Shown piece after piece: positions 1 through 5,669 of a stretch of 5,982 nt of DNA. The notes under the pieces are model-generated. The model worked only from the letters and a program-made list of their open reading frames with translations. It made no database searches and was not told the DNA's origin. Position 1 is the first letter of the stretch. Every line of letters starts with the position of its first letter. The stretch is from Lachnoclostridium sp. UBA7215 (GTDB taxonomy: Bacteria > Bacillota > Clostridia > Lachnospirales > Lachnospiraceae), in the NCBI GenBank assembly GCA_002490465.1, contig DKUB01000087.1:1-5982 (forward strand). Reading direction: 5' to 3'. Both the position numbers and the translations under genes were made by a program.

Positions 1-5
1 GATAT

Positions 6-137
6 ATCTTCAGGGCAGGGTGAGATTCCCGATTGGCGGTAAAGTCCGCGAGCGTGAAAACGCAGGACTTGGCAGGTGTCCAAGTCAGGATTTGGTGTGA
101 TTCCAAAACCAACAGTATAGTCTGGATAGAAGAAGAT
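6..137 (+). promoter_or_regulatory. FMN riboswitch (RFN element) aptamer
   Basis: This RNA aptamer binds flavin mononucleotide and controls riboflavin synthesis or uptake genes. The RFN signature blocks are present in order: CAGGGCAGGGTGAGATTCCC at 11-30, GGCGGTAAAGTCCGCGAGCG at 35-54, GGATTTGGTG at 88-97, ATTCCAAAACC at 100-110, and ACAGTATAGTCTGGAT at 112-127. Closing stem P1 is ATCTTC (6-11) with GAAGAT (132-137). Internal stems seen are GGG/CCC (18-20/28-30), GCGG/CCGC (36-39/46-49), GCG/CGC (52-54/61-63), a variable stem GACTTGG/CCAAGTC (66-72/80-86) and TTTGG/CCAAA (91-95/103-107). It precedes ribU, a classic target, and a terminator follows at 202, so FMN should lower ribU transcription. 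The promoter must lie left of the window. Confidence 0.96.
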
Positions 138-201
138 GAAATTACATTATGCGGTATGCTGCTGTTTCCATACTGCCGTATGATGTTGCTTTGATTTCCC
201 G

Positions 202-238
202 GCACCTGAATGATATACAGATTCAGGTGCTAATTTTT
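202..238 (+). terminator. Riboswitch-controlled intrinsic terminator (attenuator)
   Basis: A perfect 10-bp stem, GCACCTGAAT (202-211) with ATTCAGGTGC (221-230), has a 9-base loop and is followed by TAATTTTTTATTTT. It lies between the FMN aptamer and the ribU ribosome binding site (AGGAGG at 246-251), the usual position for an off-switch expression platform. FMN binding would favour this hairpin; without FMN a competing fold should open it. A second hairpin at 151-176 (GCGGTATG with CATACTGC, 8 bp including one G-U) lies between aptamer and terminator and may belong to the switch. Confidence 0.88.
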
Positions 239-260
239 TATTTTCAGGAGGAAATGGTAT

Positions 261-905
261 ATGGACAGCAAGACAAAAAAGATAACTACTACCGCCATGC
301 TTTGTGCAGCAGCCTATGTAGTGGTGGTGGTTGGACGGATTCCCGTCGTGCTATTTTTGAAGTATGATCCCAAAGATATTATTATTACGCTGGGCGGCTT
401 GATATGGGGACCGATGACTTCTTTTATCGTATCTGTGATTGTGTCATTGATTGAAATGGTGACAATCAGCGAAAATGGAATTTTAGGGTGCATTATGAAT
501 ATGATATCAACCTGTTCCTTTGCCTGTACCGCTTCTGTTATATATAAAAAGAAAAGAACATTATCAGGTGCAGTCACAGGATTGGTAACGGGCAGCCTGG
601 TGATGGTATTAGTAATGCTGCTATGGAATTACCTGATAACACCGATTTATATGGGGTATCCACGTGAGGCTGTAGCAGAACTGCTGGTTCCTGCGTTTCT
701 GCCATTTAATCTGTTAAAGGCAGGGCTGAACGCAGGATTTACATTTCTTCTTTATAAACCGATAACAACGGCATTACGCAAAGCAGGGTATATTTCAGAT
801 TCTCAAAATGTGCTGAGCAGAAAACCGATTGGTTTGTGGCTGTTTTCAGGAGTTCTTGTGATCACCTGTATCCTGCTGATATTATCATTCAACGGAATCA
901 TATGA
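261..905 (+). CDS. ribU: Riboflavin ECF transporter S component RibU
   Basis: Substrate-binding membrane subunit that captures riboflavin and works with a shared energizing module (EcfT plus two ATPases), which is not encoded in this window. The 214-residue protein is hydrophobic throughout, with about six membrane segments; clear ones are near 11-33, 51-68, 103-122, 141-165 and 190-210. RibU-typical stretches are KYDPKD (34-39), LIWGP (47-51), LWNYLITPIYMG (121-132) and LPFNLLKAGLNA (147-158). The start at 261 follows AGGAGG at 246-251 with a 9-base gap; an ATG at 254 is in another frame and too close to that site. The upstream FMN riboswitch independently supports riboflavin as substrate. 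The next gene begins 9 bases after the stop, so the two are very likely cotranscribed. Length and motifs are normal for the family. Confidence 0.95.
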   Translation: MDSKTKKITTTAMLCAAAYVVVVVGRIPVVLFLKYDPKDIIITLGGLIWGPMTSFIVSVIVSLIEMVTISENGILGCIMNMISTCSFACTASVIYKKKRTLSGAVTGLVTGSLVMVLVMLLWNYLITPIYMGYPREAVAELLVPAFLPFNLLKAGLNAGFTFLLYKPITTALRKAGYISDSQNVLSRKPIGLWLFSGVLVITCILLILSFNGII

Positions 906-914
906 GGAGCAGTT

Positions 915-1610
915 ATGGAACAGATTTCAGAGAGGAAACCCTTACATATTATTTCGGGCAATGTGATACATGGACGGGGGATTGGTAAACTGGTCAGTAT
1001 GCCGACTGCGAATATGGAGATATCAGATCAAAGCGCCCTGCCGCCAGTCGGTGTATATATTACTGAGATTTTGCTGGACGGTCAGGTGTATTACGGTATC
1101 ACGAATATCGGGAGAAGGCCAACTGTTGACAATGACAGGGAAATATCTGTTGAGACACATATTTTAAACTTTAACAAGGAAATCTATGGGAAAAGCATAA
1201 GGATACAGCTTTTTAGCAGGCTGCGATCCCAGAAGAGGTTTGAGAACTTTTCCCTGCTGTTGGAACAGATATGGACGGACTGCATTGCAGCACGAAAGTT
1301 TTTTGGCATAGGGCAGACCGTTTCACGGTTGTACATGAGTGCCGCAAAACGTCAGGTTATAATTGGTGGCAATGAGGTTTATTTGTCGGTAAAGGAATTT
1401 GATATTTTATATATGCTGTATGCTAATCCAGATGTTGCCTATACGAAAGAACAGATTTATGAAGCTGTCTGGCATGAACCATCAAATGGCTACTGCCATG
1501 CTGTGGAAAATACGATTTTCCAAATAAGAAAAAGGATCAGAGATTATTCGCCAGGACATGATTTTATTAAGACGGTCATTGGATTTGGCTACAAATTCAA
1601 TGCAGGGTAA
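915..1610 (+). CDS. Riboflavin kinase domain fused to OmpR/PhoB-type winged-helix domain; putative flavin-linked regulator
   Basis: A 231-residue two-domain protein. Residues about 10-130 match bacterial riboflavin kinase (ATP + riboflavin to FMN): GNVIHGRG (15-22), PTAN (30-33), LPPVGVY (42-48), NIGRRPT (64-70) and VETHILNF (79-86). In that last block E80 sits where the family has its catalytic glutamate. The usual LGFPTAN reads LVSMPTAN, so the nucleotide-binding loop is altered. Residues about 145-230 match the OmpR/PhoB C-terminal DNA-binding domain: LSVKEFDILYMLYANP (157-172), EQIYEAVW (179-186), VENTIFQIRKRIRD (197-210) and IKTVIGFGYKF (218-228). There is no FAD synthetase domain, so it is not ordinary RibF, and no receiver domain, so it is not a standard response regulator. 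GAGGAG at 904-909 overlaps the ribU stop, suggesting coupled translation. Catalysis plus regulation, or FMN/riboflavin sensing alone, are both open; the role is inferred from domains and operon. Confidence 0.88.
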   Translation: MEQISERKPLHIISGNVIHGRGIGKLVSMPTANMEISDQSALPPVGVYITEILLDGQVYYGITNIGRRPTVDNDREISVETHILNFNKEIYGKSIRIQLFSRLRSQKRFENFSLLLEQIWTDCIAARKFFGIGQTVSRLYMSAAKRQVIIGGNEVYLSVKEFDILYMLYANPDVAYTKEQIYEAVWHEPSNGYCHAVENTIFQIRKRIRDYSPGHDFIKTVIGFGYKFNAG

Positions 1611-1661
1611 GAATAATCGACATTAAATCGAAACCTGTTCGTCTATTTAAGGCAGAATAAA

Positions 1662-1715
1662 AGCCTGTACTCGCAACGCCTGTTTGATTATGGCATTGCA
1701 GCGCAGGCTCTTTTT
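1662..1715 (+). terminator. Intrinsic terminator closing the ribU unit, possibly bidirectional
   Basis: AGCCTG (1662-1667) pairs with CAGGCT (1704-1709), and an inner GCAACGCC (1673-1680) pairs with GGCATTGC (1691-1698) with one mismatch; CTTTTT follows at 1710-1715. Read on the minus strand, the same hairpin is followed by TTTATTC, a weaker U-tract placed just after the stop of the convergent HxlR gene. It may therefore end both transcripts. Confidence 0.75.
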
Positions 1716-1725
1716 ACGATTCAGC

Positions 1726-2070
1726 TTACATTAAATGTGTTTCGCTCCATTCCTTCATCTGTTCCAAAATAGGGACAAAACTCTCAGCCAATTCTGTAAG
1801 GGTATATTCCACTTTGGGTGGTATTTCCTGATATATCCGGCGGTTGATCCAGCCGTCATTTTCCAGTTCTCTAAGCTGCTTTGTCAGTGTTGATTTTGTG
1901 ATTTCATCCCCGATTCTTCTTTGCAATTCTCCAAATCTCTGGACTTTATATACTGCGATGTACCATACGATTAAAATTTTCCATTTGCCGCCAAGAATGG
2001 ATTGTAGTGTCGTCATCGGGACGCAGCTTGCCATAAGGCTCCGGCTGCGGGAAAATTTGTTATCAGCCAT
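1726..2070 (-). CDS. HxlR-family winged-helix transcriptional regulator
   Basis: A 114-residue DNA-binding protein of the HxlR family (MarR-like winged helix, usually dimeric, often answering to redox or electrophile stress). Family blocks: C16-V-P-M, LGGKWKILIVWY (26-37), RFGELQRRI (45-53), the probable recognition helix STLTKQLRELE (60-70), and the wing with PPKVEYTLTELAE (84-96). C16 is the only cysteine and sits where HxlR proteins keep a conserved N-terminal cysteine that is redox-active in YodB and HypR. The start at 2070 was chosen because AAAGGAGG (plus-strand 2079-2086) lies 8 bases before it and because a promoter lies just upstream at 2098-2126; a longer frame from 2157 would begin upstream of that promoter. 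It diverges from the metK cluster, so both itself and that cluster are candidate targets. The inducer is unknown. Confidence 0.92.
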   Translation of the reverse strand: MADNKFSRSRSLMASCVPMTTLQSILGGKWKILIVWYIAVYKVQRFGELQRRIGDEITKSTLTKQLRELENDGWINRRIYQEIPPKVEYTLTELAESFVPILEQMKEWSETHLM

Positions 2071-2097
2071 ACGAAAGACCTCCTTTGTACGGTGAAA

Positions 2098-2126
2098 ATT
2101 ATACGGTATTTTCCTCCGAATATCAA
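2098..2126 (-). promoter_or_regulatory. Sigma-A-type promoter of the HxlR regulator gene
   Basis: On the minus strand TTGATA (plus-strand 2121-2126) is followed after exactly 17 bases by TATAAT (plus-strand 2098-2103). This is a near-perfect -35 and a perfect -10. Transcription would begin near 2091, giving a leader of about 20 bases that holds the ribosome binding site at 2079-2086. A 9-bp palindrome overlaps the -10 box, suggesting repression there. Confidence 0.82.
2101..2109. promoter_or_regulatory. Candidate operator palindrome ATACGGTAT
   Basis: ATAC-G-GTAT is a perfect inverted repeat around a central G. It overlaps the -10 box of the HxlR gene, so a bound dimer would block that promoter. 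Related sites occur at 2143-2152 and, more weakly, at 2160-2172. Assignment to the HxlR protein is inference from position and mutual similarity. Confidence 0.4.
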
Positions 2127-2142
2127 GATAGTGTCTTTTTTC

Positions 2143-2152
2143 ATACCGGTAT
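2143..2152. promoter_or_regulatory. Candidate operator palindrome ATACCGGTAT
   Basis: A perfect 10-bp palindrome between the divergent genes, 17 bases upstream of the HxlR gene's -35 box. It shares ATAC/GTAT arms with the site at 2101-2109. A looser relative, GATACC-A-GGTGTC, is at 2160-2172 (one mismatch between the arms). Short palindromes can arise by chance; the repeated arm sequence in one regulator-adjacent region is what makes it worth listing. Confidence 0.4.
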
Positions 2153-2205
2153 TTCAAAAGATACCAGGTGTCAAAAAACGGTCCAGGACAACAAAAAGAC
2201 AGTAC

Positions 2206-2234
2206 TTGTAGGATTGTTTTTTTCGATTTAGACT
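2206..2234 (+). promoter_or_regulatory. Possible promoter of the DUF1934-metK cluster
   Basis: TTGTAG (2206-2211) and TAGACT (2229-2234) are 17 bases apart. Both are only partial matches to consensus (3 of 6 and 4 of 6). TATGCT at 2234-2239 is an alternative -10 but with poor spacing to any -35. The gene starts at 2258 after GGAGG at 2245-2249, so a start site near 2241 would leave almost no room before the ribosome binding site; the true promoter could lie further left. No SAM-binding riboswitch is visible in this leader. Confidence 0.3.
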
Positions 2235-2257
2235 ATGCTTGAACGGAGGCGAAAGAG

Positions 2258-2689
2258 ATGAAACAGAATATTCAGATCTTCCTTTTAGGTATCCAGAATG
2301 CCGGAAGTGAACCAGAAGCAATTCTGACAAAGACAGCCGGAGACTATTGTTTTGAAAATGGGTTCCACAAAATCCTTTACTGTGAACTGGATGAAAGTGG
2401 AACCGCTACAGACAATCTCCTTTTTCTTTCAGAAACAGAAATGCGGCTGAGTAAAAGCGGTTCTGTTGCCGGACAATTTTTATTTATTCCAGGCGAAAAG
2501 ACAGTGGCCGATTACCTCACACCCTTTGGGAAGATTGCTTTTGAGGCTGAAACGGAAACTTATTACTTGGATAGGAAAGAGGATGAGCTGAATGTACAGC
2601 TGAAATATAAGCTCTACGCAGACAATCAGTTGTTCTCAGAAAATACTCTGACTATCCACGTCTGTAATGCGGATTTAGTCAGCGGATAA
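2258..2689 (+). CDS. DUF1934 (YwiB-like) beta-barrel protein
   Basis: A 143-residue protein of DUF1934, a family of small calycin-like beta-barrel proteins whose biochemical role is not established. Family features visible are alternating strands, MRLSKSGSVAGQFLFIPGEK (62-81), Y86-L-T-P-F-G (86-91), the strand EAETETYYL (96-104) and a closing LKYKLYADNQLFSENTLTIHV (115-135). Length is typical. No signal peptide or membrane segment is seen, so it should be cytosolic. The start at 2258 follows GGAGG at 2245-2249 with an 8-base gap. metK begins 19 bases after the stop. In bacilli the relative YwiB is, from memory, next to argS, so the metK neighbourhood here is a different arrangement. Function unknown; family call moderately firm. 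Confidence 0.75.
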   Translation: MKQNIQIFLLGIQNAGSEPEAILTKTAGDYCFENGFHKILYCELDESGTATDNLLFLSETEMRLSKSGSVAGQFLFIPGEKTVADYLTPFGKIAFEAETETYYLDRKEDELNVQLKYKLYADNQLFSENTLTIHVCNADLVSG

Positions 2690-2708
2690 GGCAAGGAGGG
2701 ATCATTTT

Positions 2709-3908
2709 ATGAAGAAATTGTTTACTTCTGAATCTGTAACAGAAGGCCATCCGGATAAATTGTGCGACCAAATAGCGGACGCTGTTCTGGATGCAATTAT
2801 ACGAAAAAAGCCTGATGCAAGAGTGGCCTGCGAGGTATTTGCCACAACAGGGGTTGTCTTTATTATGGGTGAAGTATCAGACGGTGGGATGAATGGAATT
2901 GACATTGAAACGATTGCCCGTGATACGATCCGTGAGATCGGATACAGCGGCCATCGCTTTGGATTTGATGCGGATACTGTGGCAGTGATCACAGCCATTC
3001 ATGGGCAGTCCCCGGACATAGCACAGGGCGTTACCAGGGCGCTAGAAGTCAGAGGAGGCAAAAAAAGGGAACTTGGAGCCGGAGATCAGGGAATGGTATT
3101 CGGATATGCTTCGGATGAAACGGAGGAACTGATGCCAATGCCGATTTATCTGGCCCATGCATTGACAAAGAAACTTGCTCTGGTAAGAAAGAATGGATCT
3201 ATTCCATATCTTGGACCGGATGGGAAGGCGCAGGTGTCGGTTGAATATGAAGATGATAAGCCCGTGCGGGTGGACACGGTGGTCATTTCCACACAGCACC
3301 TGCCGGAAATTGACCATGCTACGATTGAAAAAGATATGATCGGACAGGTCATTCGGGAGGTTATCCCGGAACAGCTTATGGATGAAAATACTAAATATCT
3401 GATCAATCCTACCGGACGTTTTGTGATTGGCGGGCCGCAGGGAGACACCGGCTTGACAGGAAGGAAAATCGTGGTAGACACTTATGGCGGATTTGCCAGA
3501 CATGGCGGCGGTGCTTTTTCAGGAAAGGACCCGACGAAGGTTGACCGCAGCGCCGCATATGCTGCCCGGTATGTGGCAAAGAACCTGGTTGCAGCCGGAA
3601 TTGCCCACCGGTGTGAAATCCAGATTGCGTATGCCATTGGTGTTGCACGGCCTGTTTCCGTTTCGGTAAATACCTTTGGAACGGGAACAATTTCAGATGA
3701 GAAGGTTTTGGAACTGATCGATACTTATTTTGACCTGCGCCCATCTTCCATCATCAATGGCTTAGGGCTCAGGAAACCAATTTACAGGCAAACGGCTGCT
3801 TATGGTCACTTTGGCCGGAAAGATCTGCAGCTGCCATGGGAATGGACAGATAAAGTGACAGTGCTTCGCAATGCATTAGCAAAAACAGAGGATGGAAAGG
3901 AGAAATGA
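2709..3908 (+). CDS. metK: S-adenosylmethionine synthetase MetK
   Basis: Makes S-adenosylmethionine from methionine and ATP, releasing phosphate and pyrophosphate; cytosolic, usually a tetramer. At 399 residues it is full length for the bacterial family (E. coli about 384). Signatures: TEGHPDK (11-17) with H14, D16 and K17 of the active site, GAGDQGMVFGYA (123-134), VRKNGSIPYL (159-168) with the conserved lysine K161, NPTGRFVIGGPQGDTGLTGR (233-252), and ARHGGGAFSGKDPTKVDRSA (263-282) with R264, K273 and K277. The C-terminal YGHFGR (365-370) is also present. All expected catalytic residues appear intact. The start follows AAGGAGGG at 2693-2700, 8 bases away. The stop is 3 bases before the radical SAM gene, whose ribosome binding site lies inside the end of metK. 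Whether a second metK exists elsewhere cannot be seen. Confidence 0.98.
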   Translation: MKKLFTSESVTEGHPDKLCDQIADAVLDAIIRKKPDARVACEVFATTGVVFIMGEVSDGGMNGIDIETIARDTIREIGYSGHRFGFDADTVAVITAIHGQSPDIAQGVTRALEVRGGKKRELGAGDQGMVFGYASDETEELMPMPIYLAHALTKKLALVRKNGSIPYLGPDGKAQVSVEYEDDKPVRVDTVVISTQHLPEIDHATIEKDMIGQVIREVIPEQLMDENTKYLINPTGRFVIGGPQGDTGLTGRKIVVDTYGGFARHGGGAFSGKDPTKVDRSAAYAARYVAKNLVAAGIAHRCEIQIAYAIGVARPVSVSVNTFGTGTISDEKVLELIDTYFDLRPSSIINGLGLRKPIYRQTAAYGHFGRKDLQLPWEWTDKVTVLRNALAKTEDGKEK

Positions 3909-3911
3909 TCT

Positions 3912-4796
3912 ATGCATTACACAGGAACGATTTGGAGACCGCCTTATGAGGCTTATAGTGCGCTGGTTCAGGTGACGGCTGGCTGCACCCACCATAAATG
4001 CAAATTCTGTACTCTTTATGAGGATGTACCGTTTAAATTCCGTATGTCCCCTTTATCAGAGGTGGAAGAGGATCTGAAAGAGATCAGCCGCTATTACCGG
4101 AATGCGAAACGTGTATTTTTTACCGGGGCAAACCCGTTTGTCCTGAGTTTTGATAAACTGAAAACTCTGGCAGGGCTGGTCAGAAAATATTATCCAAAGG
4201 CAGAGTCCATTGGCTGTTTCGCCCGCATTACCGATATTACGCCTAAGACGGATGAGCAGCTGAAGGAACTGCACCGGCTGGGGTATAACAGCATTACGAT
4301 TGGTGTGGAAGCCGGAGATGATGAAGCGCTGTCTTTTATGCATAAGGGTTTTGGTACAAAGGAAATTATTCGTGAATGCAAACGGCTGGATGAGGCTGGG
4401 ATGGAATATAACTTTTTCTACCTTGCCGGAATTTATGGCCGCGGACGTGGAGAAATCGGTGCAAAGAATACGGCGGCAGTTTTCAACCAGCTGAATCCTA
4501 AGATTATTATTAACTCTATGATGACGATCTACCGTACTTCTGAACTCTATCAGGAGATTCAGAACGGCAACTGGAAAGAAGAAACAGAAATCGAAAAGCT
4601 TATGGAGCTGAAAGTGCTGATTGGCAATCTGAATATCGATACCTATTTTGCAACGATGGGTGCATCGAATTGTGTCAATGTGGAAGGACATTTGCCAAAG
4701 GATAAAATGAGGATGATAAAATGGCTGGATGAAGTGATCGATTCCGTGGACGAAAAAGAGCTTAGAAGGTATCGTGAAAATCTGCGGCATCTGTAA
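3912..4796 (+). CDS. Radical SAM protein of unknown substrate
   Basis: A 294-residue radical SAM enzyme, expected to bind a [4Fe-4S] cluster and cleave S-adenosylmethionine to a 5'-deoxyadenosyl radical. The cluster cysteines are C25, C30 and C33, spaced CX4CX2C rather than the common CX3CX2C; I recall this GC-(S/T)-H-x-K-C form from a clostridial subfamily. Other barrel features are FFTGANPF (69-76), in the position of the GGE motif, and ITIGVEAGDDEAL (128-140), typical of HemN/COG1032-like members. There is no N-terminal cobalamin-binding domain and no clear extra cluster domain; the remaining cysteines C102, C156 and C254 are scattered. AAAGGAG at 3896-3902, inside metK, serves as its ribosome binding site. 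It directly follows metK, which supplies its cofactor. The reaction cannot be named from sequence. Confidence 0.9.
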   Translation: MHYTGTIWRPPYEAYSALVQVTAGCTHHKCKFCTLYEDVPFKFRMSPLSEVEEDLKEISRYYRNAKRVFFTGANPFVLSFDKLKTLAGLVRKYYPKAESIGCFARITDITPKTDEQLKELHRLGYNSITIGVEAGDDEALSFMHKGFGTKEIIRECKRLDEAGMEYNFFYLAGIYGRGRGEIGAKNTAAVFNQLNPKIIINSMMTIYRTSELYQEIQNGNWKEETEIEKLMELKVLIGNLNIDTYFATMGASNCVNVEGHLPKDKMRMIKWLDEVIDSVDEKELRRYRENLRHL

Positions 4797-4811
4797 TGGG
4801 AGGACTGGACA

Positions 4812-5669
4812 ATGATACAGGATATTTTCCCTTACCGTTTAGACAATACATTTCATAATGCAGCACCTGTATCAAGTGATTTTTTTTTCTCTTTCCAGGG
4901 AGAAAAGGTGCTCCTGCAAATCCGGAAAGATGGAGGCTGTGCGCTTCCTGCCTTTCGGGACTTGCAGTGTCCTATGAGTGAAGTAAGTGATGGGACGGTA
5001 TATCTATTTTCTGTGGATGGGGTGCCGGTTTATCTGATCCGGCAACAGGATACAGCATTGCTGGATGGGCAGTGCTTACACTATGTCCCTATTCAGAGTT
5101 TAGAAGGCATTTTCCCTGAGTGGGCATATTTTGCCGGCATTACAGCACTGCATTTGGGACACTGGTATGAAAGGAATGTTTATTGCGGCAAGTGCGGAGA
5201 TGCGATGGAGAAGGATGCGAAACAGAGAGCACTGGTCTGCAGGAAATGTGGAAACATGGTTTATCCTGCCATTGCCCCGGTGGTGATGGTGGCAGTAACA
5301 AATGGAGATAAGCTGCTGATGACGAAGTATGCTGACCGTCCCCTTTCCCAATGGGTTCTCATATCCGGCTTTGTGGAAATCGGAGAGACATTGGAGGAAG
5401 CGGCAAAAAGAGAAGTTTTTGAGGAAACGGGTATCCGCATTAAGGATTTGAAATATTTTGGAAGCCAGCCCTGGGGGTTTTCTGATTCCATTATTGTGGG
5501 TTATACTGCCAAACTGGATGGATCGGATAAAATCCATCTTGATACCAGGGAACTGGCAATGGCAGTATGGCATTCCCGTACTGATTTGCCAAAAGAGCTG
5601 ACGGACATCAGTATAACCCATGAGATGATAGAAGCCCTGCGTATTGGCGGGAAAGGAGGGCAGGCATGA
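4812..5669 (+). CDS. nudC: NAD(H) pyrophosphatase / NAD-RNA decapping Nudix hydrolase NudC
   Basis: Hydrolyses NADH or NAD+ to NMN(H) and AMP; E. coli NudC also removes NAD caps from RNA. The 285-residue protein has the full NudC layout: a variable N-terminal domain (about 1-120), a zinc ribbon with C125, C128, C143 and C146, then a Nudix domain. The Nudix box spans 186-208 with G186, E192, R200, E201, E204, E205 and G207 all in place. The NudC-specific motif after the box is SQPWGFSDS (218-226) where SQPWPFPxS is usual, so two prolines are replaced; the SQPW part keeps the nicotinamide-type call sound. GGGAGG at 4798-4803 is 8 bases before the start. The stop overlaps the pyrK start as ATGA, implying coupled translation. 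It should be cytosolic. Confidence 0.93.
   Translation: MIQDIFPYRLDNTFHNAAPVSSDFFFSFQGEKVLLQIRKDGGCALPAFRDLQCPMSEVSDGTVYLFSVDGVPVYLIRQQDTALLDGQCLHYVPIQSLEGIFPEWAYFAGITALHLGHWYERNVYCGKCGDAMEKDAKQRALVCRKCGNMVYPAIAPVVMVAVTNGDKLLMTKYADRPLSQWVLISGFVEIGETLEEAAKREVFEETGIRIKDLKYFGSQPWGFSDSIIVGYTAKLDGSDKIHLDTRELAMAVWHSRTDLPKELTDISITHEMIEALRIGGKGGQA

Noticed and set aside
149..367. 72-residue plus-strand open frame across the riboswitch leader and ribU start
   Set aside because: It overlaps the terminator hairpin and the ribU start in another frame, lacks a ribosome binding site, and has no recognisable protein features.
2071..2157. N-terminal extension of the HxlR protein to an ATG at 2157
   Set aside because: The extension contains the near-consensus promoter and candidate operators, and the start at 2070 has an ideal AAAGGAGG site.
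2181..2189. Small inverted repeat GTCC-A-GGAC
   Set aside because: Only 4-base arms with no related copies nearby; expected by chance.
2160..2257. Possible SAM riboswitch upstream of the metK cluster
   Set aside because: The leader is short and A/T-rich, with no multi-stem architecture or kink-turn pattern that I can recognise.
3042..3744. Three minus-strand open frames of 111-153 residues opposite metK
   Set aside because: They mirror the strongly conserved metK coding sequence and have no family features.
4056..4790. 244-residue minus-strand open frame opposite the radical SAM gene
   Set aside because: It is a complete antisense shadow of a well-supported gene. The translation has no family features and no ribosome binding site was noticed.
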